Part shown: in pieces, positions 27,798 through 37,612 of the stretch | How the letters are laid out: each line of letters opens with the position of its first letter | How positions within the stretch are numbered: position 1 is the first letter of the stretch | Assembly: GCA_030167125.1 (NCBI GenBank) | Contig: CP126531.1 | Coordinates: forward strand, 310,001 to 374,000 | DNA length: 64,000 nt | Source of the DNA: Rhodanobacteraceae bacterium | Lineage (GTDB): Bacteria; Pseudomonadota; Gammaproteobacteria; Xanthomonadales; Rhodanobacteraceae | Reading direction: 5' to 3' | Position numbers and translations under genes: made by a program | Notes under the pieces: generated by a model | Told to the model about the DNA's origin: nothing | Databases searched by the model: none | What the model saw: the letters and a program-made list of their open reading frames with translations, nothing else

Positions 27798-28316
27798 TTG
27801 CGCATCTTGGGCATCGATCCCGGCAGCCAGCGCACCGGCGTCGGTATCATCGAAGCCGATGCCACGGGAAAGCTGCGTTGCGTGTTCCGCACGACGCTCA
27901 AGGTGGCGGGCGAGGAGACGTTCCCGTTGCGCCTCAAACGCATCTACGACGAACTCTCGGCGATCATCGCGGCACAGGCACCCAGCGAAGCGGCGATCGA
28001 ACGCGTATTCATGGCGAAGAATGCCGATTCCGCGCTGAAGCTCGGGCAGGCGCGCGGCGCCGCGATCTGCGCGGCGGTCGGCTGCGGGCTGCCGGTCAGC
28101 GAATACGCGCCGAATGCCATCAAGCAGGCGGTGGTCGGCAAGGGCCACGCGGGCAAGGAACAGGTGCAGCACATGGTCGGCATCCTGTTGAACGTGCGCG
28201 ATCCGCTGCAGGCCGACGCGGCCGACGCGCTGGCAATCGCGATCACGCACGCGCATCTGCGCGCCAGCGAGGTGCGTACGGGGATTGCGTTTGCGGCATG
28301 GAGAGGCAGGCGATGA
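27798..28316 (+). CDS. ruvC: Crossover junction endodeoxyribonuclease RuvC
   Basis: RuvC (172 aa from this start) resolves Holliday junctions in the RuvABC complex. The four catalytic acids are seen: Asp of [11 protein letters not shown] (residue 7), Glu of [11 protein letters not shown] (about 67), and the two Asp of [13 protein letters not shown] (about 139-142). I chose the TTG at 27,798 because it gives RILGIDPG at the family position and the usual 173-aa length. ATG codons at 27,747 and 27,759 would add 13-17 residues encoded by the heptamer array, which is unlikely to be part of the enzyme but cannot be excluded. Confidence 0.94.
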   Translation: MRILGIDPGSQRTGVGIIEADATGKLRCVFRTTLKVAGEETFPLRLKRIYDELSAIIAAQAPSEAAIERVFMAKNADSALKLGQARGAAICAAVGCGLPVSEYAPNAIKQAVVGKGHAGKEQVQHMVGILLNVRDPLQADAADALAIAITHAHLRASEVRTGIAFAAWRGRR

Positions 28317-28344
28317 AAGACGTGACCAAACCTACCTGGTTCAA

Positions 28345-28449
28345 CCTCCCCCTTCGCTTGCGAAGGGGGATTGAGGGGGATGGCTTTTCGTCTCCGGTGC
28401 ATCCCCCCGCTGCTGCGCAGCGACCCCCTTCCTTCGGAAGGGGGTGGAC
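28345..28449. repeat. REP-like intergenic repeat, family R1, copy C
   Basis: A copy in the same orientation as that at 1232: CCCCCTTCGCTTGCGAAGGG hairpin, GATTGAGGGGGATGGC, ATCCCCCCGCTGCTGCGCAGC, then ACCCCCTTCCTTCGGAAGGG. It fills the space between ruvC and ruvA, ending 12 bp before the ruvA start, so it would fold in the 5' leader or junction of the ruvCA transcript. Confidence 0.82.
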
Positions 28450-28461
28450 GGATAATCCCGC

Positions 28462-29052
28462 ATGATCGGCCGACTGCGCGGCACGCTGATTGCCAAGCGC
28501 CCGCCATGGGTGCTCGTGGAAGTCGGTGGCGTCGGTTATGAACTGGAAGTGCCGATGTCGACGTTGTACGACCTGCCCGAGGCCGGCAAGGAAGTGATCC
28601 TGCTGACGCATTATGCGCACAAGGAAGACACCGTCGCGCTGTACGGCTTCCTCACCGATGCCGAGCGCAACCTGTTCCGTGATTTGCAGAAGGTGTCCGG
28701 CATCGGCGCGCGCATCGCGCTGGCGGTGCTTTCGGGCGTTTCGACGTCCGAGTTCGCGCGGCTGGTGCAGGCCAGCGACGTGGCCGCGTTGACGCGCATC
28801 CCCGGCATCGGCAAGAAAACCGCGGAACGCATCGTGGTGGAATTGCGCGACCGCGTCGGCAACGTGGTGACGGCCGCGCCGACGGGCAGTGCGCCGGTGG
28901 CGCGCGATCCGCGCAGCGAAGCGGAAGCGGCGCTGCAGCAGCTCGGCTACAAGCAGGCTGAAGCCGCGCGGCTCGTCGCATCCGCGATGGCCGACGGCGA
29001 CGATGCCGAGACGATCATCCGCAAGGCGCTGCGCGCGGCGCTGGGACGATGA
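28462..29052 (+). CDS. ruvA: Holliday junction branch migration protein RuvA
   Basis: RuvA (196 aa) binds four-way junctions as a tetramer and loads the RuvB motor. Domain I begins [31 protein letters not shown]; domain II holds two helix-hairpin-helix motifs ([15 protein letters not shown], about residues 75-89, and [16 protein letters not shown], about 113-128); domain III ([22 protein letters not shown], about 152-173) contacts RuvB. The kup gene overlaps its stop by 4 bp. ruvB is displaced 9.8 kb downstream. Confidence 0.97.
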   Translation: MIGRLRGTLIAKRPPWVLVEVGGVGYELEVPMSTLYDLPEAGKEVILLTHYAHKEDTVALYGFLTDAERNLFRDLQKVSGIGARIALAVLSGVSTSEFARLVQASDVAALTRIPGIGKKTAERIVVELRDRVGNVVTAAPTGSAPVARDPRSEAEAALQQLGYKQAEAARLVASAMADGDDAETIIRKALRAALGR

Positions 29053-30953
29053 TGGACAAGACCGCCGCGCCCGCCGGAACCGAAGCCGGCAGGAAAAAAG
29101 CGCTGCACATGCTGGTGATCGGCGCGATCGGCATCGTGTTCGGCGACATCGGCACCAGTCCGCTGTACACCTTCGGCGAAGCCTTCAGCGACCAGCACGG
29201 CATGCCGGTGACGATATTCAACGTGCTGGGCGTGCTGTCGCTGGTGCTGTGGACGCTGCTGATCGTGGTGGCGCTGAAGTACATCACCTTCATCATGCGC
29301 GCGGACAACAAGGGCGAAGGCGGCATCATGGCGATGATGGCGCTGGCGCAGCGCGCCACCCGCGACTATCCGCGCACGCGCCGGCTGGTGGTGCTGGCGG
29401 CGGTGCTGGGCGCCTCGCTGTTCTTCGGCGACGGCGTGATCACGCCGTCTATCACGGTGCTGTCCGCGGTGGAGGGCCTGGAAGTGGCGGCGCCCGCACT
29501 GACGCATTGGGTGGTCTGGATCGCCGTGGTCGTGCTGGTGGCGGTGTTCCTGGTCCAGAAGCGCGGTACCGGCAAGGTCGGCAGCGTGTTCGGTCCGGTG
29601 ATGTGCGTGTGGTTCGTCGCGCTGGGCCTGGTCGGCCTGTACAACATCGTGCAGCACCCGCTGGTGTTGCGCGCGATCAATCCCTGGTACGGCGTGAACT
29701 TTTTCATCCACCACGGCGCGGGCGGATTCCTGGTGCTGGGCGCGGTGGTGTTGTGCGTGACCGGCGCCGAGGCGCTGTACGCCGACATGGGCCACTTCGG
29801 GCGCAAGTCGATCACGGTGGCGTGGTACGGCTTCGTGATGCCGGGCCTGGTGCTGAATTATTTCGGGCAGGGCGCGCTGCTGGTGCACGATCCGAAGGCG
29901 GCCAGCAATCCGTTCTACCTCGCGGTGCCGGAGTGGGCCTTGTATCCGATGATCGCGCTGGCGACGGCGGCCGCGGTGATCGCGTCGCAAGCCGTGATCG
30001 CGGGCTCGTTCTCGATCATGCGCCAGGCGATCCAGCTGGGCTTCCTGCCGCGCATGCCGGTGGTGCACACGTCGAACGAGGAAATCGGCCAGATTTATCT
30101 GCCGTGGGTGAATCGCCTGCTGATGATCCTGGTGGTGCTGGTGGTGATCGGGTTCGGCTCCTCCAAGGCGCTGGCCGGCGCCTACGGCATCGCGGTGACC
30201 GGCACGATGGTGATCGACACGGTGCTGTTCCTGACCGTCGCGTGGCGGATGTGGAAATGGAACCCGCTGGTGATCGTGGGGCTGGGCTTGTTCTTCCTCA
30301 CCATCGACCTGTCGTTCTTCGGCGCCAACACGCTGAAGGTCGAGGACGGCGGCTGGTTCCCGCTGGTGCTGGGCCTAGCGGTGTTCACCATCCTCACCAC
30401 CTGGCGGCATGGCCGCGACCTGGTGCTGCGGCAGCTGAAGCACGGCGGCCTCGCATTGGCGCCGTTCATCGCCAACCTCGCCGAGCATCCGCCAACGCGG
30501 GTGGAAGGCACCGCGATTTTCCTGGTCAGCGATCCCGACGCGGTGCCGCACGCGCTGCTGCACAACCTGAAACACAACAAGGTGCTGCACAAGCGCAACG
30601 TGATCCTGACCGTCGAAACGCTGGAGACGCCGTACGCCGATCCGGACGAGCGGATGGAACTGAAGGACCTCGGCAACGATTTCTACCTCCTGAAGCTGCG
30701 CTTCGGTTTCGCCGACGATCCGAACGTGCCCGCGGCGCTGCACGAGTGCGCGAAGCAGGGCCTCGAGATCAAGATGATGGACACCACGTTCTTCCTCTCG
30801 CGCGAAACCATCGTCGCCACCGACCGCCCCGGCATGGCGCTGTGGCGCGACAAGCTGTTCGCGTTCCTCGCGCGCAACGCGCTGCCGGCCACTGCGTTCT
30901 TCAGCATTCCGGGCAACCGCTTGATCGAACTCGGCGCGCAGGTCGAGATCTAG
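29049..30953 (+). CDS. kup: Kup-family potassium uptake transporter (copy 1)
   Basis: A 634-aa Kup/HAK/KT potassium-proton symporter with about twelve membrane helices followed by a cytoplasmic C-terminal domain (from about residue 450). Family motifs include [19 protein letters not shown] (residues 28-46), [19 protein letters not shown] (about 84-102), [20 protein letters not shown] (about 123-142) and [17 protein letters not shown] [18 protein letters not shown]. The start overlaps ruvA by 4 bp. It is 68% or so alike by eye with the adjacent copy, which suggests tandem duplication; I have not calculated the identity. Confidence 0.95.
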   Translation: MMDKTAAPAGTEAGRKKALHMLVIGAIGIVFGDIGTSPLYTFGEAFSDQHGMPVTIFNVLGVLSLVLWTLLIVVALKYITFIMRADNKGEGGIMAMMALAQRATRDYPRTRRLVVLAAVLGASLFFGDGVITPSITVLSAVEGLEVAAPALTHWVVWIAVVVLVAVFLVQKRGTGKVGSVFGPVMCVWFVALGLVGLYNIVQHPLVLRAINPWYGVNFFIHHGAGGFLVLGAVVLCVTGAEALYADMGHFGRKSITVAWYGFVMPGLVLNYFGQGALLVHDPKAASNPFYLAVPEWALYPMIALATAAAVIASQAVIAGSFSIMRQAIQLGFLPRMPVVHTSNEEIGQIYLPWVNRLLMILVVLVVIGFGSSKALAGAYGIAVTGTMVIDTVLFLTVAWRMWKWNPLVIVGLGLFFLTIDLSFFGANTLKVEDGGWFPLVLGLAVFTILTTWRHGRDLVLRQLKHGGLALAPFIANLAEHPPTRVEGTAIFLVSDPDAVPHALLHNLKHNKVLHKRNVILTVETLETPYADPDERMELKDLGNDFYLLKLRFGFADDPNVPAALHECAKQGLEIKMMDTTFFLSRETIVATDRPGMALWRDKLFAFLARNALPATAFFSIPGNRLIELGAQVEI

Positions 30954-31060
30954 AACGTCGCGCGTTTACCTGAACCGCAGGTTTGCGGGCGTCGCGCTTC
31001 ACATCGCGCCCGATGCGGCGGCATTACACTTCGCGCCTTCTTTGCGTCGCCGGGCGGGAC

Positions 31061-32950
31061 ATGCGCGCCACGAACTCGAAACCGGAAGTTTCGCCGCCCC
31101 TGCGCGCGCTGGCGTTCGGCGCGCTGGGCGTGGTGTTCGGCGACCTCGGCACCAGCCCGCTGTACACGCTGCAGGAAGTCTTCAGCAGCGCTTACGGTCT
31201 GGGTGTCAGCAGCGCCACGGTGCTGGGCGTGCTGTCGCTGGTGTTCTGGGCGCTGTTGATCGTTGTGTGCATCAAGTACGTCATGTTCGTGATGCGCGCC
31301 GACAACAAGGGCGAGGGCGGCATCATGGCGCTGCTGGCGCTGGCGCAGCGCAGCGTGTACGGCTTGCCGCGGCTGCGCTGGCTGGTCGCGGTGGTGGCGA
31401 TTTTCGGCGCCGCCTTGTTCTACGGCGACGGCGTGATCACGCCCGCGATCTCGGTATTGTCGGCGGTGGAAGGCCTGAAGATCGCCACGCCCGGTCTGGG
31501 GCGTTTCGTGATGCCGATCAGCGTGGTGATCCTGCTGGGCCTGTTCGTGCTGCAGCGGTTCGGCACCGCGCGCGTGGGCGGCCTGTTCGCGCCGGTGATG
31601 TGCGTGTGGTTCGTGGTGATCGCGCTGCTCGGGGTGCGCATGATCGTGCAGTATCCCGCGATCCTGATCGCGCTGAATCCGTACTATGCGGTGCGCTTTT
31701 TCCAGTCGCACGGCATCGCCGCGTTCGTGGCGCTGGGCGGCGTGGTGCTGGCGCTTACCGGCACCGAGGCGCTGTACGCGGACATGGGCCACTTCGGCAA
31801 GAAGCCCATCCGGATCGCGTGGATGTACTTCGTTTTTCCCGCGCTGCTGTGCAACTACTTCGGGCAGGGCGCGTTGATGTTGCGCCACCCCGAAGCGTCC
31901 GCCAATCCGTTTTACCTGCTGGTGCCGCCGGCGCTGCTGATCCCGATGATCGTGCTGGCCGCCGCGGCCACGGTGATCGCCTCGCAGGCGGTGATCTCGG
32001 GCGCGTATTCGATGACGCGCGAGGCGGCGCAGCTCGGCTTCTCGCCGCGCATGCGCGTGGTGCACACGTCGAGCAGCATGTCGGGGCAGATCTTCGTGCC
32101 GTGGATCAACACCATGCTGCTGCTGCTGGTGCTGGCCGCGGTGGTCGGGTTCCGTTCCTCGGAGAATCTCGGCGCGGCCTACGGCATCGCGGTCACCGGC
32201 ACGATGGTGACGACGACGCTGCTGGCGCTGCTGGTGGCGCTGCGCCTGTGGCACTGGAAGTGGTACGCGGTGGTCGCGCTGGGCATCCCGCTGCTGATCA
32301 TCGATTGCGCGTTCTTCGGCGCCAACCTGCTGAAGGTCGAGCACGGCGGCTGGTTCCCGCTCATCCTGGGCATCCTGGTGTTCACGGTGATGACCACGTG
32401 GCGGCGCGGCCGCGAGCTGGTGCTGCGCCAGCTGAAGCACGGCGGCATCGCGCTGGCGCCCTTCATCGAGAGCATCGCCGAACACCCGCCGGCGCGCGTG
32501 CCCGGCACCGCGGTGTTCATGACGGCCAACCTCAACGCCGTGCCCCATGCAATGCTGCACAGCCTCAAGCACTTCAAGGTGCTGCACGAACGCAACGTGC
32601 TGCTGAGCGTGGAGACGCTGGAGGCGCCGTACGCGGACCAGGTGGAACAGGTCGAACTGCGCGACCTCGGCCATTCCTTCTACACGCTGTTGCTGCGCTT
32701 CGGTTTCATGGAAGATCCCGACGTGCCCGCGGCGCTGGCGGCGCGCGCGCAGCGGGGATTGGGCTTCGACATGATGGACACGACGTTCTTCCTGTCGCGC
32801 GAGACGGTGGTCGCCACCAAGCGTCCGGGCATGGTGCTGTGGCGCGACAAGCTGTTCGCGTTCATGACCCGCAACGCGATGCCCGCCACCGCGTTCTTCC
32901 ACATTCCCGGCAACCGCCTGGTCGAGCTCGGCACGCAGGTCGAGATTTAG
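31061..32950 (+). CDS. kup: Kup-family potassium uptake transporter (copy 2)
   Basis: A second Kup transporter (629 aa), 107 bp after the first. It has the same motif series ([76 protein letters not shown]) and the same C-terminal domain ending LVELGTQVEI. Its first 14 residues are unrelated to copy 1. ATG 31,061 was chosen because the upstream extension is Arg-rich and lies in the intergenic region. Two copies may differ in affinity or pH optimum, as paralogous Kup proteins do elsewhere. Confidence 0.95.
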   Translation: MRATNSKPEVSPPLRALAFGALGVVFGDLGTSPLYTLQEVFSSAYGLGVSSATVLGVLSLVFWALLIVVCIKYVMFVMRADNKGEGGIMALLALAQRSVYGLPRLRWLVAVVAIFGAALFYGDGVITPAISVLSAVEGLKIATPGLGRFVMPISVVILLGLFVLQRFGTARVGGLFAPVMCVWFVVIALLGVRMIVQYPAILIALNPYYAVRFFQSHGIAAFVALGGVVLALTGTEALYADMGHFGKKPIRIAWMYFVFPALLCNYFGQGALMLRHPEASANPFYLLVPPALLIPMIVLAAAATVIASQAVISGAYSMTREAAQLGFSPRMRVVHTSSSMSGQIFVPWINTMLLLLVLAAVVGFRSSENLGAAYGIAVTGTMVTTTLLALLVALRLWHWKWYAVVALGIPLLIIDCAFFGANLLKVEHGGWFPLILGILVFTVMTTWRRGRELVLRQLKHGGIALAPFIESIAEHPPARVPGTAVFMTANLNAVPHAMLHSLKHFKVLHERNVLLSVETLEAPYADQVEQVELRDLGHSFYTLLLRFGFMEDPDVPAALAARAQRGLGFDMMDTTFFLSRETVVATKRPGMVLWRDKLFAFMTRNAMPATAFFHIPGNRLVELGTQVEI

Positions 32951-33100
32951 CGGCTGCGGTTTCGGCTTGTTCGCAAGATGAACCCATTCTGGCTCGCGAA
33001 GCGTGCCGGCGTGACATGCGCGGCCGATGCGCGCAAGATGCGGGAACGCAGGCGCGCTCCCGGTGCGCATGCATTCCACAGTCAAGCAAGGAGGTGCGAC

Positions 33101-33604
33101 ATGCCGGACAAGGAAGCGGTTGCACGCGCGAAGAAGGACAAGCGCGAAGGCAAATCCGCCAGCACCCAGGCGGGCGAGTTCGTGCACGAGGAGATCGAGC
33201 ACGTGCGTGAAGGCAAGCACGGCGCGCGTTCGACCGAACAGGCGATCGCGATCGGATTGTCGGAAGCACGCCGCGCGGGCGTGAAGGTGCCGAAGAAAGG
33301 CAAGGCCGCGAAGAAGTCGAAGGGCGGCAGGAAGGCGGCATCGAAAAAATCCGCCGCGAAGAAATCGTCTTCGAAGCGGACCTCGGCCAAGCGGTCGCGC
33401 GCCAGCCGCAAGGCGCTGAAGCGCGAAGGCCGTTCCGCGGCATCGAAGCGGGCGCTTTCGAAACACGCCCGCAAGGCGGCGCGCAAACGCTCGTCGAGTC
33501 AGCGCTCCGCTGCGGCGAAGAAGGCCGCGCGCACCAAGGGTGCCAAGGGCCGCTCCGCCGCGGCCCGCAAGGCTGCCCGCACGCGCGCGAAAAAGCGCAA
33601 GTAA
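33101..33604 (+). CDS. DUF6496-type protein with histone-H1-like Lys/Ala/Arg-rich tail
   Basis: A 167-aa very basic protein. Residues 1-65 form a small conserved part (QAGEFVHEEIEHVREGKHGA, then STEQAIAIGLSEARRAGVKVP) of the DUF6496 type. The remainder is low-complexity KAAKKSKGG, KKSAAKKSSSKR, ARKAARKRSSSQR and similar, resembling eukaryotic H1 tails and the alginate regulator AlgP. It probably binds DNA non-specifically. A strong RBS (AAGGAGG) precedes ATG 33,101. The repetitive tail is a likely place for length variation between strains. Confidence 0.87.
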   Translation: MPDKEAVARAKKDKREGKSASTQAGEFVHEEIEHVREGKHGARSTEQAIAIGLSEARRAGVKVPKKGKAAKKSKGGRKAASKKSAAKKSSSKRTSAKRSRASRKALKREGRSAASKRALSKHARKAARKRSSSQRSAAAKKAARTKGAKGRSAAARKAARTRAKKRK

Positions 33605-33627
33605 AAAGCGCAAGCAATAAGCACGGA

Positions 33628-33660
33628 CGACGGCACGCGGCGTGCCGCCGTCTGCTTTTC
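33628..33660. terminator. Terminator between DUF6496 gene and CadC-like gene
   Basis: The hairpin GACGGCACG-CGG-CGTGCCGCCGTC (with a 3-base bulge) is followed by TGCTTTTC. It lies between two convergent genes and could stop transcription from the plus strand; on the minus strand no T-run is obvious. Confidence 0.55.
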
Positions 33661-33683
33661 AATGACCGTCTTTCCGCGTGCGT

Positions 33684-35576
33684 TCAGTCGCAGCGCGCAC
33701 CATCGCCCTGAGGTTTGCACTGCAGAGGCCAGCCATTGGCATTCCAGAAGTCGATGAATTTCATGTGCCCGATGAAATCGTGGAACGCGGGATTGCGGCG
33801 CACCGAAGCGTATCCGGTCGCCCAGACCAAATTGCCACCCGGTTGCTGATCGCCGGGCTCGAACGTCGCGAGGATGTCCGCGGCGTTGGGCTTGGGCTCG
33901 TACAGACGAAGGCGATCGGGACGCGTGCCCAGGGCGGCCTCGCGTTCGCCAATCGTGATTTCCGCTTGCGGCCATGCAGCGGGATCGACCAATGCTTCGG
34001 TGACCGCGACAAAAGCCTTTCTCGCCCCGTCGTAGTCAGGCAGTTGCGCGGCAAAGCCACGCGCTGCGGTGAAATCACCCCGCCAGACAGCATTGCGCCA
34101 GCGCGCCACGTCGGTGTCCGTCGTGAGCGTAGTTTCCCGGCCAGGCAAAAGGTCGAGATACTTCTTCGCCTCGGTGTGACGGCCGAGCACGTCCAGATGG
34201 GTGCCCATGTTGTACGTCACCCAGTAGCCGAGCGGGTCGGCGGCATAGGCGATTTCGAATTGTGTCAACGCTTGCTTGCCGTATCCCAGCCGCGACAGGA
34301 ACATGCCATCGATGTTGTGCACGACCGGATCGGTGGGATTGAGGGCCAACGCGATGTCGTATTCCCGCTTGACCGTGGCCCAGTCCTTCTCGTGCGAAGC
34401 GACCATGCCCAGCGCGAGGTGCGCGTACACATCGTCGGGATCGATGGCGAGTGCACGGTGCGCTTCGCGCAGCGCGGCATCTTCCTTGCCTTCGCCCTCG
34501 AAGTTCGATGCAAGATTCAGCGCGAGCAGGCCGTGCACCGGCGCGTAGTCGTGCGCGCGCGCTGCCAGGGCGTTCAGATCGCGCTCTGCCTGCGCGTAGG
34601 CGGTCATGTCGTTGCTGGCAAGGAAGACGTGGCGCAATTGCAGGTATTCGCGGAATACCTCGGGATCGGGCGCGGGCGAACCGGCACGCGCAATGCCGAT
34701 GTGCAAGGCAAGCGCATTGGCGACGGCTTGCGCGATTTGCTGTTGCATGGCGAATACATCGTCGGCGCTGCGATCGTAATCCTGCGCCCAGACCGTTCGG
34801 CCCGTCGGTGTTTCGATCAGGCGCAGGTCGATGCGCAACTCGCCGCCGGCTTCGCGCAGGCTGCCTTCGAGCGCGTGCGTGGTGTGCAAGTTCGCGGCCA
34901 GTTGTGGCGGATCGAGATCCTTCTTCCGCGCGATGGTTGCCGAGGTGCCGGAAATCAGGCGCAAGCCGCCGACGCGGGCCAGCCGTGTCGTCAATTCTTC
35001 GCTCAGGCCGGCGGCGAAAGCGGCTTCGTTCTTGTCATCGCCGATCACCTGCAGCGGCAGCACGACGAGGGTTGGTGATGCCGGCGGCGCGGGAGTTCGC
35101 ATGCGCAGGACGAAGATCGCGCCGAGCACCAGCAAGGCGCACACGGCGATCGCGGTCGGGAGGCGGTTCCGCCGCGGGCGCGAAACGGTTGGTTGGGCTT
35201 CGGCTGCACGCAATGCATCGGTCGCCGCAGCCTCGATCAAGGATGGCCGACGCAGCACGCGGGCGTCGAAGCGATAACCCACGCCGTGCACGGTGTGGAT
35301 GTATTGCCGCTGCGGAGATCGGCCGCGGAGCGCCTGCCGCAGCAGCGCGATTGCCCGGTGCAGCACGTTCTGGGTGACGTGGCGATGGCCCCACACCGCA
35401 TCGAGGATGTCGTCGTGGGTCAGCGTCTTGCCGGGATGGCTCGCCAGCAGCGCCAGCACGGCGAACGTCTTCGGTTCCAGCGCGACGTCCTTGCCGTCGA
35501 CGGTTAGGCGGCGGCCATCGACGTCGATTTCGATATCGTCGAAGGCGATCGTGCCCGATTCATTCGTCAGCACCAC
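33684..35576 (-). CDS. CadC-like membrane transcriptional regulator with TPR domain
   Basis: A 630-aa protein with an N-terminal OmpR-type winged helix (residues 1-110: DGRRLTVDGKDVALEPKTFAVLALL, HRHVTQNVLHRAIALLRQAL, YIHTVHGVGYRFDA), one membrane helix (about 148-168, LPTAIAVCALLVLGAIFVL) and a large outer part. The latter opens with a conserved region also seen in adenylate-cyclase-associated proteins (LVVLPLQVIGDDKNEAAFAAGLSEELTTRL) and continues with TPR repeats (about 330-500). It belongs to the CadC/ToxR-like one-component class, which activates genes from the membrane. The signal is unknown. It is divergent from the gene at 35,812. Confidence 0.9.
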   Translation of the reverse strand: MVLTNESGTIAFDDIEIDVDGRRLTVDGKDVALEPKTFAVLALLASHPGKTLTHDDILDAVWGHRHVTQNVLHRAIALLRQALRGRSPQRQYIHTVHGVGYRFDARVLRRPSLIEAAATDALRAAEAQPTVSRPRRNRLPTAIAVCALLVLGAIFVLRMRTPAPPASPTLVVLPLQVIGDDKNEAAFAAGLSEELTTRLARVGGLRLISGTSATIARKKDLDPPQLAANLHTTHALEGSLREAGGELRIDLRLIETPTGRTVWAQDYDRSADDVFAMQQQIAQAVANALALHIGIARAGSPAPDPEVFREYLQLRHVFLASNDMTAYAQAERDLNALAARAHDYAPVHGLLALNLASNFEGEGKEDAALREAHRALAIDPDDVYAHLALGMVASHEKDWATVKREYDIALALNPTDPVVHNIDGMFLSRLGYGKQALTQFEIAYAADPLGYWVTYNMGTHLDVLGRHTEAKKYLDLLPGRETTLTTDTDVARWRNAVWRGDFTAARGFAAQLPDYDGARKAFVAVTEALVDPAAWPQAEITIGEREAALGTRPDRLRLYEPKPNAADILATFEPGDQQPGGNLVWATGYASVRRNPAFHDFIGHMKFIDFWNANGWPLQCKPQGDGARCD

Positions 35577-35811
35577 GAATCCGTCCCCCGGCTTTGCCTG
35601 CGGCGGCCGCTGTCACGCCAGTGGCTAGCGTAGCCGGTTGTCCTGCCTGCGGGAAAACAGGCGCCGGGCAGGTGGCAAAACGATCCCAAGGGTTTCCTCA
35701 GGAATCCTCGCGCAACCCCAAAGGTTTCCATCAAGCATTTCCATCTCGGTCTGGCGAGATTGAGCGGGCGGCAGCAACCGTTCGCCGCCCAGCCACTGAT
35801 GGAGGGAAATC

Positions 35812-36366
35812 ATGTTCGAAACTGCACGCAAAACTTCGTTGGCCCTGGGATTTGCCTTGCTCGCCCTGCCGGCTGCCTTGGCGCACGCCGACCCGCCGGA
35901 TGGTTCGGCCTTTTTGGCGCAGGTACGGCAGGCCACCGCCCCTTACCAGAACATCAACGTCGCCGCACAAGCGGGTTGGGTCGGCCGTGACCCGTTCTGC
36001 GTGAGTGGTCCCGATCGCGGAGCGATGGGAATACACGTGGCGAACCCGGCGCTGATCAGCGGCAACCAGCCGAAGGTGAGTAAGCCCCAGATCCTCATCT
36101 ACGAACCGCAAGCGGACGGATCGATGGTGCTGGTCGGCGTGGAATACGTCGTGCTCGCCGACCTTTGGGATGCCGCGCACCCCACGGGCCCTGCGCCCAG
36201 CGTGGGCGGCCAATTCATGCTCAAGTTTCCGGCGCCGAACATGTTCGACATGCCGTCGATCTATGTGTTGCACGCCTGGGCTTGGCGGAACAATCCCATC
36301 GGCAATTTCGCGATGTGGAATCGCAACGTGACTTGCCAGAGGCAGCAGCTGCCGGCCTTCTCCTGA
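35812..36366 (+). CDS. Exported protein of unknown function, divergent from the CadC-like regulator
   Basis: A 184-aa protein with a signal peptide (MFETARKTSLALGFALLALPAALAHA). The mature part contains WVGRDPFCVSGPDRGAMGIH, PQILIYEPQADGSMVLVGVEYVV and ends with NVTCQRQQLPAFS; the two cysteines may form a disulfide. The stretch AMGIHVANPALI...KPQILIYEP is typical of a family of bacterial exported proteins that I know only as hypothetical. A good RBS (TGGAGGGAA) precedes it. The divergent arrangement makes it a candidate target of the CadC-like regulator. Confidence 0.75.
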   Translation: MFETARKTSLALGFALLALPAALAHADPPDGSAFLAQVRQATAPYQNINVAAQAGWVGRDPFCVSGPDRGAMGIHVANPALISGNQPKVSKPQILIYEPQADGSMVLVGVEYVVLADLWDAAHPTGPAPSVGGQFMLKFPAPNMFDMPSIYVLHAWAWRNNPIGNFAMWNRNVTCQRQQLPAFS

Positions 36367-36447
36367 CGAGTCTTCTCGCGCGTGCGTGGCCTTTCGAAAC
36401 CAGGACGGAGGCAATCGAGCGATTCGATTGGCTCCGCCTGAAATGCG

Positions 36448-37599
36448 TCACGCGTGGCTTGGCGTCGCGGGCGGGGGCGGCGGTGCAGGCGGCGCGACGG
36501 ACGGTGCGGACGGAGCCGCTGGCACGGGCGGCACTGGCGGCGGTGGCGGCGGCGCGGGCAGGTCCCAATCCGCCGGCACCGTCATCGTCAGCATGACCGG
36601 TTTGCCGTGGCGCCGCAGCGCGACGGTGATTGACTTGCCCTTCGCGGCGTCGCGCAACGCGCGCGTGGCGTCCTCGGGCCGCGCGACGGATTGTCCGCCG
36701 ATCGCGGTGATCACGTCGCCGGGCTGCAGCTCCGGGAACTGCTTGCCGTCGCGCGACAACACCAGCGCGCCGCGATCGGTGCCGAAATAACTGCCGAGAT
36801 CGGGATTCAGCGGCGCAAGGTTCAGTCCGAACCACGGCGCCGAACGAAGCGCGATCCACGCCTGTCCGCGCGCCCGTCCGGCCGCTTCGCGTGCCGCCGC
36901 CGCACCTTCGCGCGCCGCTGCTGCGCCTTCGCGCGCTGCCTCGCGTGCGGCTTCCGCTTGTGTGCGCGCCACGTCCGCGCCGGCACGCGCGGCCTCGGCG
37001 CCTTTCATCGCATTCTCGATGCTTTGCTGGATCTGTTTCTGGAATTCGGGCGAACGTACCTGCGCGGTGGCCTGGTCCGCGGCCAGTTCCGCCTGGCGCG
37101 CGAGGGCCTCCCAATCCGACGCTTGCAGGCGCTCGGGCGTGACGTGCAGTTCGTGCAGCTTGCCGCCGCGATCGACGGCCAGTGCGATGGGCTTGCCCGC
37201 TTCGGCATGCCAGAGTGCGTTCTCGCCATGCGCGCCGACGGGCTTGCCGCCGATGCGCGTGATCGTGTCGCCGGCCTTGATGCCGGCGCGTTCCGCCGGG
37301 CCGCCGGGCGTCACCGCGTCGACCCGCAGGCCGTTGTCCGTGCTCATCACCGCCATCCCGAACATGCCGCGGCGGCTGTCGGCGAGATAGTGCAGCGCGG
37401 TCGCGTTGGCCTCGTCGCCCATCTTCGTGGAGAGCGCGGCCATCTGGCGCGCAAGGTCGTTCATGCGCGCTTGCAGCGCGGCCAACCGTTGCTGGTCGGC
37501 GGTTGCGGCGCTTTGCGCGGCGTCGGACGCCGCGGGCGGTGCGGCGAAGGCCGCGCCGGCAAGCGGCAGCAGCAGGCAGAAGGCAAGTGTTCGTGGCAT
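36448..37599 (-). CDS. Periplasmic protein with two PDZ domains and an Ala-rich coiled coil
   Basis: A 383-aa exported protein. A signal peptide (MPRTLAFCLLLPLAGAAFA) is followed by a short helical part, PDZ 1 (GMFGMAVMSTDNGLRVDAVT...AERAGIKAGDTITRIGGKPV, about residues 75-120), and an Ala/Arg/Glu-rich helix with near-repeats (AAREGAAAAREGAAAAREAA, about 205-240). PDZ 2 follows (PWFGLNLAPLNPDLGSYFGT...ELQPGDVITAIGGQSV, about 250-340), then a Pro-rich tail. No protease domain is present. It is the last gene of a probable operon after an ECF sigma factor and its anti-sigma, so it may carry the envelope-stress signal. The start was set at the signal peptide. Confidence 0.88.
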   Translation of the reverse strand: MPRTLAFCLLLPLAGAAFAAPPAASDAAQSAATADQQRLAALQARMNDLARQMAALSTKMGDEANATALHYLADSRRGMFGMAVMSTDNGLRVDAVTPGGPAERAGIKAGDTITRIGGKPVGAHGENALWHAEAGKPIALAVDRGGKLHELHVTPERLQASDWEALARQAELAADQATAQVRSPEFQKQIQQSIENAMKGAEAARAGADVARTQAEAAREAAREGAAAAREGAAAAREAAGRARGQAWIALRSAPWFGLNLAPLNPDLGSYFGTDRGALVLSRDGKQFPELQPGDVITAIGGQSVARPEDATRALRDAAKGKSITVALRRHGKPVMLTMTVPADWDLPAPPPPPPVPPVPAAPSAPSVAPPAPPPPPATPSHA

Positions 37600-37612
37600 G
37601 ACGGTTCTCCTG

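Noticed and set aside
30950..33613. Minus-strand ORF of 887 codons opposite the second kup gene
   Set aside because: It is a shadow of kup 2 and the DUF6496 gene; composition is Arg/His-rich low complexity and no domain is visible.
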